A stretch of DNA of 64,000 nt from Plectrocnemia conspersa. Taxonomy: Eukaryota > Arthropoda > Insecta > Trichoptera > Polycentropodidae. The position numbers and the translations under genes are program-made. The notes under the pieces are model-generated. The model did no database searches. It saw only the letters and a list, made by a program, of their open reading frames with translations, and was not told where the DNA came from. The stretch lies in NCBI GenBank assembly GCA_009617715.1, contig VTFK01000094.1, positions 248,001-312,000 of the forward strand. Direction: 5' to 3'. The number at the start of each line of letters is the position of its first letter. Position 1 is the stretch's first letter. Below are positions 44,358 through 56,712 of the stretch, piece by piece.

Positions 44358-47300
44358 TTTTGCTGATATTAGCTTTACGAAGAACGAGTTAATTCTGACG
44401 ATAAAATGTAATATTTTCGTATTTATAGGAAATTGAATTACCCTCACTGTCAATGTTGCAAAAATATTGAGTAGTTGTTGACAAAGTTACCGGTTAGTCA
44501 ATACTCTTTATTAATTCTTGTCATATATGATTAGTCAACTCTTTGTAATTGACTAATCATAAATGATAATTACTATTAATTAATAGTTTCTGTTATTGGT
44601 GAAATCTATTTTCTACTGTGTACATATAATTTTAATTTTATCTATAGCAAAAATAATAATACAAATTCTTTCTGTACACATTTTATTTTATTAAATATTT
44701 TTACAATACTATAAGATTGTAAGATTGGTAAATTTACCAGCTTTTTAAAGATATTAAATTATAAAAATACAGTGCAGAAAAAACAGATGTATTTTTTGAT
44801 AGTGAGTATCTTCTTTAGTATTTTTTATATTATAATTTAAATTTTACAGTTGCTTAAAAATATTAATTCTAAATTTGATCCCTAATAATTTTAAGAAAAA
44901 AAAATATAAGTATAATTTTGAGTTTTTTATTATTATTATTGTAGATATGCAGTGTGTGAGAATGATGTACCAATATATTACATTGAATTAAACGATTCTA
45001 ATATGGAATTCTTTTAAATAATTATTTTTTATGTAACTTGAAATAGTATCACATTTTTCATACTTAATTTAACATCTGCTTCTCTTTGCCTATACAAAAT
45101 ATTAATATAAAACTTCAAATCGTAGAAGGGTTATGGAAAATATTTTTTTTAAATAAAAAACTTAAGGATTTACTAGCGTTTTATTATTGAGCCTTATGTT
45201 TTTTTATTACTTCATAAATATCTAACATACTATTATAAATATATTATATACATTTTTATATCATTTTACATTTTCTTAAATATTATTTTAATGTGAAGCA
45301 GCAAAAGAGGGAATATAATTAAATCGTAGGATATTGTTTCAATTTTGCTAATGCAACTAAATATTTTTTTAATAAGTATATATAGTATACAGATATTAAA
45401 ATTATTAGAAAAACGTAATACTATTATATCTAAAATTAGTTTCGCGAACTATTTTATATACTAATATATAACTGAACATAATGTCGAAGCAGATATAATT
45501 TATGATCACTATGGTGATTGCAATTAAATAGCAAAATATTTTATTATACATTCACCAATGTGTTTTAAAAGTTGAGTACGTCACAACTAGGCATTTTGGT
45601 TACTCAATGTTTTTCATTTCGTGCAAAATAAGAATTCTCATTTTCACTTTACGATTTTCTTGGAATTCTCATAAAGTTTTGATAAATAAAAAATATATGT
45701 AATATTCACTGTGATTACAACAATACAGTATATTATTGTAAATATCTTTATATTATTTATGAACAGAACATCTACTTTGATTAAATATAGATCGTTGAGC
45801 TACAAAGGAATTTCGGGCTCCCTTATTTATACCCGAATCGTAAAGAAAATTGTCATTTTCAGCTGTTGCTACTTTACATTTTTCTTATTTGGAATAAGAT
45901 ATAAATCCTCTTTGGATTGTTAAATAAACGAGATTTAAATTCGCTGACAGGCAAATTTTACGGCGTAACTCTGTGGTAAACGTTTTTGCAATCTGCTTGT
46001 TCCAATGCGCAGCGGTTTCTTATTAATTGACTATTAATATAGTTCTTAGATTACCAAATCAAAGATTTTTGCCATTAAAATATTTAAATTATTTTTAATC
46101 TTATTTATATTATATTTTTTGTGTATTGTAATACTACTGTGTATTTTTTATCATAGTGAAGCATTGGGATAACCTGTTAGGTCATGAAGGTTTTATTTAA
46201 TATTATTTTATTAATATGTCAACATACATATTATATAGTGAACCTCGATAAAAACCGTTAGTAATTTAGAGGCAGTTCTAAAAATGATAACTTTCTAAAC
46301 TATTACCTGATATTAAGAAAATTATGACAGATGTGATGTAATTGAATTTATCGCAATTAACTGTATTTTTAGGAACTATTATTTTTATATTTTATTAATT
46401 CTACGTGAATTTTCTTAATGATGATTTTATCAATACGATAATTAATTTTACATACATACTATTATATAAAATATATGTTACTGGTTTATAACATTTTTCA
46501 TATTATCATTTTGGATTAACTAGCTACAATACAATTAAAAAAAAATATTACAATATAAAATAAAATGTGGGTGAAAAAACCCTGTAAAATTTAAGAAAAA
46601 TAAAAAGGCAAAAATGAATTAAGTTCTAATTTAAGATCTGAAGCCATTGAAATGTGTTCTTATGTTTCTAAGGCAATATGTGCTTTGGAATTTTGTGCTT
46701 ATATTTTAATTTAAGGTTGTTTATATCGTAGTCTCCAATACATAGTGTGGTTATGTGAAATATTTTTATAGTATTTTCTGGTATAAAAATTATGAAAAAG
46801 ATTTGTATGAAAAGTTGTATTATGTATTCTTTTTTGAGCTTTATTTTTGATGACTGGAATTTTAGAAAAAATAAAATTGTTGATAAGCATAGGTCTTATT
46901 ATTATCGCCACGGTAGCGTCCTCTGTCGTATGGGATTTCATTAACAAAAATATATAATATTATTTTTTTTCTAGTTTCTTCGAGATATGGTAAAATATAT
47001 ATTCACATATTATTGATAAGTGATAAAAATATATTTGCTTTCACTATTTTCGACGAAAAAACGTAATTTGAAAATATCGTAAATTTGACACATATAAATT
47101 AGTTTTAAGTAATATTTTTCATATAAATAAACTTAAAATCATCGACATTATACTTTTAGAAAATCACATTATTACAAAGGTGACCTTCGGGTCACTCACT
47201 CAGTAAAATAAATCGAATTAGAGATTGATATTATAAAAATAAACAAACAAACTCGCATTCAAATAATTTGAATTAGAGGTAGATATTTTAAAAATAGACA

Positions 47301-48181
47301 AACAAAATCACACTCTACAAGGGTTATCAACCTTTGATATTTTTTTTTTATAATCCGAGATGCATGAAATTTTGTGTTTTTAATCCTTATGGTTTATTAT
47401 CCATGAAGCATAACCTTGAACTTGTCTGGATGCATTTAGAAATATTTAAAAAATCAATAGTTTTGCTACAACTGTCGTTAACGGACGTGCAAACGGTGTT
47501 TCGTTACATTTTTCTCGAATAAGTGTTTTCGTTCATATTTTTATAATAATATCTATTCATTTCAATGTTTTTAATTATTGTGCACTATAAAGTGACTATT
47601 GTAAATAATTAACCATTTCAATTAATTTTAAACTTCAATAGTGCTTAATTTTGTGTTATTATTCTAGTGTTTTCATTCATAATTTTAAAATAATTAATTC
47701 ATTCTTATATTTTAAATTATTGTGTATTATAAAGTTATTTTAAATATTATCTAACCATTGCTATATATATTTAAAAATACGTTAGAGATTATTTGTGACA
47801 TAATTTTAGTGAATTCGTTTTAATTTTATTAAATAATATTTTCATTCGTACATTTTAACCTTTTGTGTTCGTAAGTCGACAATATGTTGACATCGTATTC
47901 CAAGCGTTGCACTTGTACGCAAATTTTGCCAATTTAAATTTATTAATGGTAAAAAAACTTATGTTATATGCATTTCAATATTATTGAATGTTTAACTAAC
48001 TTAATGCACCCTAATAACTCAATAATCTTTAATTTACGAGTGTAAGTTTATTGTAAAATTTTTCATCGAAACATGGCCGGAGCGTGCGGTGTTAGGACTA
48101 CAACGCGCGATACTTTTATGACAGTTTTACGTTGTCAATTCTTAAACTGATTTTTTTGCTCTTAAGTTTCGAAAATAAACA
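44358..48181. other. Intergenic, very AT-rich
   Basis: Nearly 4 kb with no supportable gene. A weak direct repeat around 47560-47760 (ATTATTGTG-x-A-x-TATAAAGT) is the only structure noted. The ORFs are short and compositionally random. Confidence 0.45.
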
Positions 48182-48277
48182 ATTTACATTTGCAAAGAAT
48201 GTCAAGTTCCGTTGTACATTGGGGAGTGTTTTTCAGCATATCATTTAAAGAATAAACATAAGTATTGTGTGTTGTGA
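48182..48277 (+). pseudogene. piggyBac transposase C-terminal Cys-rich fragment
   Basis: Reads ICKECQVPLYIGECFSAYHL followed by KNKHKYCVL and a stop. This matches the C-terminal Cys-rich domain of the piggyBac gene at 28524 (FMCKQCNVPLHVGECFHAYH). Only about 32 codons remain. The downstream repeat at 48560-48910 is also shared with the full element. Confidence 0.8.
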
Positions 48278-48302
48278 ATATAAACAAATTTCAGATGTGT
48301 TA

Positions 48303-48425
48303 GAATTAAGCAGTGTATAATTAAAATTAGTGTTTATAATAAATTTTAGTGTATATAACCATATAATTTAGAGTGTGTGCTAGAATTAAGCAGTGTATAA
48401 TTAAATTTAGTGTTTATAAGTGTTT
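48303..48425. repeat. Short direct repeat
   Basis: AGAATTAAGCAGTGTATAAT followed by TAAA-x-TTAGTGTTTATAA occurs near 48301 and near 48381, about 80 bases apart. Confidence 0.75.
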
Positions 48426-48559
48426 AAAGCTAAACTTTGTGTTGATGTAAAAAGTGAACAATTTGTTATTTGTCTACCATGTACAAAAATATGAGGTGCT
48501 TGTTTCTGGTGAGTGACATTTTTAAAATAATCTTAAATTTTAAATATATAAGCAGCTAC

Positions 48560-48910
48560 ACACGTTTTATTTAAATGATAAAATAAATTGCTATTCAACC
48601 GACTTTGAAACTTTAATTAAATTCGTTTTTCAAATGATTTTTTGAATTTAATAATAGGAAAAAAGTTTCAGAACCACCGTTTAATTTAGGTCGATTTTTT
48701 TTAAATAATCTTGAAAATTCAATTACAACCATATAATCGTAAATATTTAATTACAATAATATACATCTAATGAAAAATAAATAATAAAATGATTCGTTTT
48801 ATAAACAGGTTTTAGAATTTAATGAAATGAAACAGTGAGAATCGCTGATGAATTTTTGTATTTTTTTTGGAATAATCGTAGACATTCAATTACAATCATA
48901 TACATCAGTG
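48560..48910. repeat. Repeat shared with the piggyBac 3' region
   Basis: Shares AATAATCGTAGACATTCAAT, ATTACAATCATATACATC and AAATGATTCGTTTTATAAAC-like words with 28890-29100. Two copies of the block seem present in tandem (about 48690-48790 and 48830-48910). Confidence 0.65.
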
Positions 48911-50990
48911 AACGTCACATTATCTAATTTTTACACACATGTATTCACGCGTAATGCCCAGTTACAAGAATAAAGTCGTATACGTGTGTTGTTTTTGTTT
49001 CTACCTGCACTGCAATAACGGTTATTATCGGGAAACTGCAGCGTATCGGCATAGTTGGAGAGTTTAGAAGAGATCGAAAACTTTTACATGTATGATATAT
49101 TATTTAAAAAATACAATTAAAAACATTTCAAAAATGAATAAAATATTATTGTTATATAGTGAAACAAACTAATACATATAATATATATAAATAAACATAC
49201 ATATAAAATATATTTACAGAAAATTTCATAGAAAATATATATATACATATAAAGAATAAAAATTCAAAATAAAATCACGGTTAAGTTGGAGGTCAGTTTT
49301 CTTTGGTTTCGTTCCAACAATACTATCACTTTCTAATGATGTGGAAGAAGATTGGTAGTTCATTTTTAATTTTTAAAAACTCACTATGAAAAAGTGTAAG
49401 TAGCGAATCCAAAAACAGTTTGCTGTTAACTAGTACGTCAAAAACTCGTATTGCAATAAATTTGTGAATGCATTGTCTACGTATACAGATGTATGCGAGA
49501 GAGATGCAATACATGCGTGTGAAAATATTCGTTGTCTCGCTTGTTCTTGTTGAAGCGGCAATGCTCATTTCAAGGATTTTCGTCTGTGTCACATCCGGTT
49601 ATAAAATAAATATTTTGGTCTATTTCGCCCAAAATAAAATATATGTAATATCACAGTAACTGGTTGTCAACTCTTACAATACAATTGTGTGAGTAAAGCG
49701 TATGTGTGTTTTGGATAAAAAGTGGATAGCGTGATGATCACTGATATACATATAATTAAAAATTATATTAAAAAATAAAAACATTTTTTTAGTAAGGCTG
49801 TTGAGTTTTGTTTAAAAAATCAACTATATCATCAGCTACCTAGCAGTTATTATATTTAAGTCGTTTTTTGTTCGACAGTTGGCAGCCATCAAGTAAAAAA
49901 AATTTTTTTTTTTACTTGATGGCCAATTTTATTTAAACACGCTTTAAAGTATAGTCCTGTTTCTGTTATAAAATAAATGGTAGAACTTCATACGTAGTTT
50001 TGAAACCAGTATGATGATTTTACACAGCAAATTTTGATCCAGTACCAGCATTTGTGATCTTCTCCTCTTTCTAAAAGAAAATTAATGATCTTATATAACA
50101 AATCTCAAAATATTTGCAACTGGTTAAAGTAAAAAATCAAGTCTGGTTGTTTTTTGTCTAATTGGATTAAAAAAAGTCCGCTGGGAAAATGTACCTCTAA
50201 TCGAGTTAGCCATTTTAAAAGCAAGGCTCTTGTTAGATAAAACCAATTAATAAAAAAATGCAGTGATATTTTTAAATATGTAGAAAATTTTCGTCGTTAT
50301 GACATAAGACAAGCATTTGTACAATATAATCGACATCCGTTTATTCATATAATTGTAAGAGAAATTTAATACATTGGTGAATATATTTCATGAGGTGCTT
50401 ATTTACATTTTTGCTCATTTTTTCTATACGTATTTTAACTGTATTTCGAGATAATTATGTGTCTTGAATGTCTCTTTTCATAGTGTGGCAAATTTATATG
50501 TGTTATTCGTTTCTTCTAAGAAATACATGCCTTGATGCTATTTAAACGGTTCATCAATTGGAGTAATATTTATGAAAATTCTCCATTAAATTTTTGTTAA
50601 ATTTTTATAATATACAAATTTCATTGTTTTTTTAAATAAATAAAAACACCGTTTATGCAAAATAATCCATGTATAATAATTTTAAATTTGATCATAGCTA
50701 ATAAAATAATAAATGTGAAATTTTGTGTTACTTTTTAATCATATTAATTTCTACAAACATATATTTATTACTACATTATTATATTTTATTGTTTATATAC
50801 AATACCCGCATGCATGATGAATATAATATTATATTATAATCACAGCATTGAATTCGCAAGCGTTGCAAATTATTTTTCATTAAATTTGGTGAACAAATAT
50901 CATATACATTATATGTAGTTGTTGTTCATAAAATTAACCATAATATATGAATTATTTAAACATGTTACTTTTACAAAAAACGTAATAGAT
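48911..50990. other. Intergenic, AT-rich
   Basis: Apart from the palindrome, nothing recognisable. The short ORFs at 49326-49592 and 49468-49659 lie on opposite strands and look like chance. Confidence 0.45.
49886..49922. repeat. Near-perfect palindrome with A/T core
   Basis: CCATCAAGTAAAAAAAA is followed immediately by TTTTTTTTTTTACTTGATGG. With the flanks TTGGC and GCCAA, allowing a small gap, the symmetry extends to about 49879-49925. It could form a hairpin or cruciform; no gene is nearby. Confidence 0.9.
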
Positions 50991-52759
50991 TCACACTGGA
51001 GGTGGTCCATATACTCCAAAAGGTTTTGAAGGTGGAGGTGGTGGTGGCGGCGGTGGTGGTGGTGGTGGCGGAGGTGGTGGTGGCGGAGGTGGTGGTGGCG
51101 GAGGTGGTGGTGGCGGAGGTGGGGGCGGAGGTCCGTATTTAACAGCTGGAGGATAAGGTGTCCTTGGTGGTGGAGGTGGCGGTGGTGGCGGTGGTGGAGG
51201 TGGCGGTGGTGGAGGTGGTGGCGGTGGTGGAGGTGGTGGTGGCGGTGGTGGTGGTGGTGGCGGCGGCGGTGGTGGAGGTGGCGGAGGAGGAGGTGGACCA
51301 TACGTAACTGCTGGCGGGTATGGTTTTGATACTGGTGGAGGAGGTGGTGGCGGCGGAGGTGGTGGTGGCGGATGTGGTGGTGGCGGTGGTGGTGGTGGTG
51401 GTGGCGGAGGTGGTGGTGGCGGCGGTGGTGGTGGCGGCGGTGGTGGTGGCGGCGGTGGTGGTGGCGGCGGCGGTGGTGGAGGTGGCGGTGGTGGAGGTGG
51501 CGGTGGTGGAGGTGGCGGAGGATGAGGTGGACCATACGTAACTGCTGGCGGGTATGGTTTTGATACTGGTGGAGCTGGTGGTGGTGGCGGAGGTGGTGGT
51601 GGTGGTGGCGGAGGTGGTGGTGGTGGCGGAGGTGGTGGTGGCGGAGGAGGTGGCGGCGGTGGTGGTGGTGGTGGCGGCGGAGGTGGTGGTGGCGGCGGTG
51701 GTGGTGGAGTAGGTGGATGTGGTGGTGGTGGCGGCGGTGGTGGTGGTGGCGGCGGTGGTGGCGGCGGCGGTGGTGGAGGTGGCGGAGGGAGGAGGTGGAC
51801 CATACGTAACTGCTGGCGGGTATGGTTTTGATACTGGTGGAGGAGTCGGTGGTGGCGGAGGTGGTGGTGGCGGATGTGGTGGTGGCGGTGGTGGTGGTGG
51901 TGGCGGTGGTGGTGGCGGCGGAGGTGGTGGCGGTGGCGGTGGTGGTGGCGGCGGTGGTGGTGGCGGCGGCGGTGGTGGAGGTGGCGGATGAGGTGGACCA
52001 TACGTAACTGCTGGCGGGTATGGTTTTGATACTGGTGGAAGAGGCGGTGGTGGTGGTGGTGGCGGCGGAGGTGGTGGTGGTGGTGGAGGTCCATATTTAA
52101 TAGCTGGAGGGTAAAGTGTCTTTGGCGGCAGTGGTGGTGGTGGAGGTGGTGGAGGTGGCGGCGGTGGTGGTGGAGGTGGTGGTGGACCGTACTTATTAGC
52201 TGGAGGATAAAGTGCCTTTGGGGGTGGTGGAGGTGGTGGTGGTGGAGGTGGTGGTGGTGGTGGGAGGTGGTGGTGGTGGAGGTGGTGGTGGTGGTGGAGG
52301 GAGGGTGGTGGTGGTGGTGGGGACCGTACTTAATAGCTGGAGGATAAGGTGTCTTTAGAGGTGGTGGTGGGGGAGGTGGTGGTGGGGGAGGTGGTGGTGG
52401 TGGAGGAGGGGGTGGAGGAGGAGGTGGACCATACGTAACTGCTGGCGGGTATGGTTTTGATACTCGTGGAGGATGAGGTGGTGGCGGTGGTGGTGGTGGT
52501 GGCGGCGGTGGTGGCGGTGGTGGTCCATATTCCTTTACAGGTCTTTTAGCTGATGGATATGGAAATTTTATTGCTGGCGGGTATGGTGCATCTCTCTCAT
52601 GTCTATATGGTTTTTCCAATGGTTGTTCCGCCTCTTGGAAGGCATGGGTAGCCACCGCTAGCAAAGCTAGCACTAGAACGACCCTCTATAAATAATAATT
52701 TAATTATTAAACATGTAATTGCAAATTTATATAATAAAATTTAATTTTATGCTCACCAT
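50991..52759 (-). CDS. Secreted poly-proline protein 2 (SKPYPPAVTYGPPP repeats)
   Basis: A paralogue of the gene at 43443 with the same layout. Exon 1 is only the ATG (52759-52757, donor GTGAGC) and exon 2 is 52685-50991 behind ATTTATAG. The signal peptide is MRVVLVLALLAVATHA. Then come FQEAEQPLEKPYRHERDAPY, PPAIKFPYPSAKRPVKEYGP, and about eight repeats of the type VSKPYPPAVTYGPPP or TPYPPAIKYGPPP, separated by proline runs of up to about 60. The end is SKPFGVYGPPPV. The total of 1698 bases is a multiple of three and start and end share one frame. However, about 52320-51790 is readable as the repeat only in another frame (otherwise His/Thr-rich), implying compensating indels near those positions. 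Because CCA/CCG/CCT runs contain no stop in any frame, such shifts stay open. Probably a structural cuticle or secretion protein; inferred. Confidence 0.8.
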
Positions 52760-53442
52760 GATGTTGTCGATCAAATGGAAAGAACAAGTTAGTTCTGATG
52801 AAGTTACCAATTACGTTGGTTTTTATATGTATTTAAAATCACCTGAGGCTAGATAACTGATAATGAATCTTAAATCGAGCAAATTGCGAAATTTCGGCTA
52901 ATAATACATGATTCACATTAAGCAGAACATATTTTGGTTTGGTGTAAATTGTTGTTCTGTTTTCAGCTATTCTAATGGGACGTTAAGGTTTATCAACAGC
53001 TGTGGTATTTGTAATCAAATAAAAACTTATATATATTTTTTTTATTAGATGATTTAACGTGATTAAATAATTTAATATACATGAGATTATAAAATTTTGT
53101 TTCATACATAATATTTAAACAAATATACTAATAACGATTATTATTATAACCAGTATAGAGGAAAAATTGCCACTTGAACTTGTTTTCAATTGCAATTATT
53201 CATGTATTATTATGAATGATTTGCGTTAAAGATATTACAACATAGACAATACATTTAAATAAGTTGGTTTATTATGAACAACTGAATAGTTCTTAATAAA
53301 TCATTATAAATAGAGTTATTTATGAGCTATACGGTTATTTTATATATATATATTATTAATTTTATTTTTAGAGTATGTTTTATACTTATAAACAATATTT
53401 TAATACCTTTATAAACCTATATTACATACATAGGTGTATGTA

Positions 53443-53735
53443 TAGGCTTACTATATTTATGAAACTCTAAGCCGGGATAGCTAAAAAAAGGGTTTCACGT
53501 AAAATTTTGTTTATTATGGGATTTTGATGTTGAGAAAAGGTCGTCAAATTTTTTTTGTTTATTTTGTGATGATGAGATGTAGGTACGAATACAGAATGCT
53601 AGTGAGAGCTAAAAAAAGGGCATTTCGGAAATTTTGTGAAACCAGTACCGATGGTATGAAACCGGGACAATCCCGATAAAACAAGTGGTGTGAAATTGGG
53701 ACAATCCTGTCAAGCCGGGACGTATGGTAAGCCTA
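53443..53735. mobile_element. Small inverted-repeat element (TAGGCTTAC ends)
   Basis: The left end is TAGGCTTACTAT with AGCCGGGA nearby. The right end, reverse-complemented, is TAGGCTTACCATACGTCCCG followed by GCTT. GCCGGGA and GGGACAATCC words repeat inside. 293 bp, non-coding. The flanks do not show a clear target duplication, so the superfamily is open. Confidence 0.65.
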
Positions 53736-56280
53736 TTTATGTATGTATGTACTTTCTGTTGTACATTTTGATTTTTACAACAGTAAAATATTTATGGATA
53801 TATATTATAAATTAATAGAAATATACTATTTATTTAAATAATATTAATATTGTAACTTTTCGACGTAAATATAAATTTCACAATATTGTTGATTTAATAA
53901 TACGATATATACATACAAATTAAATTTTTCTGTACACATTTTATTACATATTTAGGATACCAGATGCCAACGCTGTGTCGTTAATGATTATTTTCGTCGA
54001 ATTAATTGCCGTTAGCTATTTTTGATTTGTAATTTAAAACGATGAAAATAAAATTATATAGAAAATTTATACTGCGATTAAAGATTTGTAAGCTTGCCAA
54101 AAATATATTTTTAACGAGAAGTCGAATTGGCAATATTATTTGTACAGACTTCTTTTTAGCATTATGTTTTATATTTCGAATGGAATCAAGAGATGTAGTG
54201 AGTGTTTTTTGTTAACATTTATAACTTATTTTGTATGTAAATAGGTACATTTATATTATTCAATAAATTCATATATTTATAAAATATTCTAAATGAGGTT
54301 ATATTCGAGATTTTAATTATTACAATAAAAGTAATTTTAATTAAAAACAAAATATCTGCATAAAATATTTTTACTCGAAACTGAAATCGAATATTTTTTT
54401 TGTACGTGTGAATCTAAGAAGATACAGAATATAAAATTAAATTGCTTTTTTCATGGTACCTCATATTTAAATATTATTGTCAACAGACAACTTGCTTATT
54501 TTTTTTTTTAATAGCAATAAAAGCATATTAATTGCTTAGATTTGTTTAGCTGAGTCAAACCAACTTTTGATTGGAGAGGCAAGGTATTTATATAAAGGGG
54601 ATTTATTTAATTACAATTGTTTCCCTAAATGATATTAAAAGCATCTTTTTATATTAATATAAAACAATCGATAAGATAAGAAGTTGTTACTTGAAATTGA
54701 CCTGTTATAATTTAATTAACGAGGAATTTTTATTACATTGTTTTTCATTGAAGTTTTATTAAAACAAACATTCAAACTGTCAAATTTATGTGTGAGTTCA
54801 ACAATCTTCTTAGCCAAATTAACACAATGATCGTCCTTTTAAATACAATGGTATCAATATTTGTGTATGGCAAATTAAAATATTGCTTTATGATTTATTA
54901 AAGTTTTAAGCAGCATACAAAATAAAAGTTTTTGATAAAATATTTTTTTTTTTTTTTTTATTTTAAGTTTAAAATTACACATACATATATTTACTTATCG
55001 GTTGACAACTAGCTACATTTCAGCATTAACAAACGTCTCATTATTACATTTTTTAGATTTTCTTGCCCCGCAGAATTTCCTTACAGTTTAGGTAAATGTG
55101 TTTAAGCAAAAATACGTTCTTAAATAACTTGAGAGTGAGATTTTGTATGTACATCGTGATAAAACAACGAGAATGCTCAGCTTCGTTATGCGGAGCGCGT
55201 ATTACTGTAAGACTTTATTGGCAATTCGCGTTCTGTTCGATATCCTAGTTCGTAGTTTCATTGAAGCATATAGATACATTCATTGCTCGGAGTAGTATCT
55301 ATTCAATGGAGCACTTTTTGAAGTTGCAAGGGGGTGGTATCGACAATCCGTCCATCGAGTTTTAAGCTAAATGACCGCAATCATTTTTTATAATATATAT
55401 TGTGGTCATTTATTATTTTAATTTTTGAGTATCTTGAACTATTGCCTAATAGAAAATATCATATTTATAAAAATTAAAGCTGAAATAATCTCATAGATAT
55501 TTTCTTCAAATGAAATAATATTTTTTAAGATAAATTCTGAAATTAAGCTAATCCTTTAAAACCACAATTATTATTATTATTATTTGCGAAATATATGTTG
55601 TTGTTCTAACGAAACTATTAATAATCTTGGATTATAAATATATAAGTAAATAAAATAATATTTTTCAATACTTTAAAATCATTTATTTAAAACTCAGTAC
55701 ATGTATCTGTGAGGTTTACAATGATTTATTAACTAATTACGTCGATAAAGAATCACACTTTTTTGATTTCGTAACAAGAACTCATTGTTATTGAATTCAA
55801 TGAAAAATTATTAACGAAATCAATATTTTATGGTTTTACAAATCAAATTACAAACATTTTTAAATATCTTCTTAAAAAATAAAATTTGATAAATTTGTTA
55901 TTTTTGAATAGAGAGAATTATGCAATCCTTTAAAATTATATAAATCGTACATTGCTTAAAATGGCACAAGATTAAAATATTATATATTTACATACATACG
56001 ATGAAATAAATTAATTATAATAGTGCGATGATTATTTTGTTATTAAATAGACTTAAAATTAATAATAAATTAGTAATTAATATTTATGTACATAATATAC
56101 AGTGATGTGATGTTCCTACTATAACCATTATGATCCTTCTCTTCTCAATTCTTGATTGTTGTTTGTATGTTACTTTTTGATTATGACGTGACTAAGTAAA
56201 AATTTAATCGATATTTAACTAGTACGAATATATAACAAAACATCACTGCAAATATTGTAATATTGATAAGACTGATTGAT

Positions 56281-56394
56281 TAATCTATGGCGTCAGCGTC
56301 CATACCTCAATATGGAGTTAAGCTTCAACCGGTGTTTGCCGATACTCCCACACTAGCCTTGGCGAACCATGTTAGAATACTACCCATAGATTAT
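56281..56394. repeat. Small hairpin-ended insert
   Basis: TAATCTATGG at 56281 and its reverse complement CCATAGATTA at the right edge enclose about 95 bases of higher GC content. I considered tRNA and 5S rRNA and found neither. Possibly a short MITE or SINE fragment. Confidence 0.45.
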
Positions 56395-56712
56395 TATAAA
56401 CAAAAAAATCTTTTGTTGTCTACATAAAGTTATTCCAAAACACTTCCCTAATTTTCCAAAGAAGAAAGAGTCCAGTACGTATACAATTTATCAAGTCATC
56501 GTCTGTTCTTTATAAAAGCTAGCATCAGTCTTTGTGACTAAAAACATAGCATCACTAATCGCTAATCACTGTTATTGTTTTCACTGAAATTTTAATCACA
56601 TGCAAATATTTGCGTTGGTGATTCAATGTCATCAGTTCATCAGCCTGCGTAGGCATCATGACAATTAATAAAAAAAATCAGCCTACTCTTATTCGCGTGC
56701 TATTAATTGATA

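Larger units (their letters stand above)
52760..56712. other. Intergenic between poly-proline gene 2 and the RR cuticle gene
   Basis: About 4 kb of AT-rich DNA. It holds one inverted-repeat element (53443-53735) and a small hairpin-ended insert (56281-56394), listed separately. A mixed-composition stretch at 55140-55340 is unclassified. No gene is seen. Confidence 0.45.

Noticed and set aside
47857..48160. TTAA plus CCTTTTGTG near 47857 as a piggyBac left end
   Set aside because: No matching inverted end was found, and the similarity to CCCTTT ends is too short to support a call.
56281..56394. tRNA or 5S rRNA gene
   Set aside because: GC-richer and hairpin-ended, but no tRNA box A/B pair or cloverleaf and no convincing 5S alignment. 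No other RNA gene was recognised in the window.
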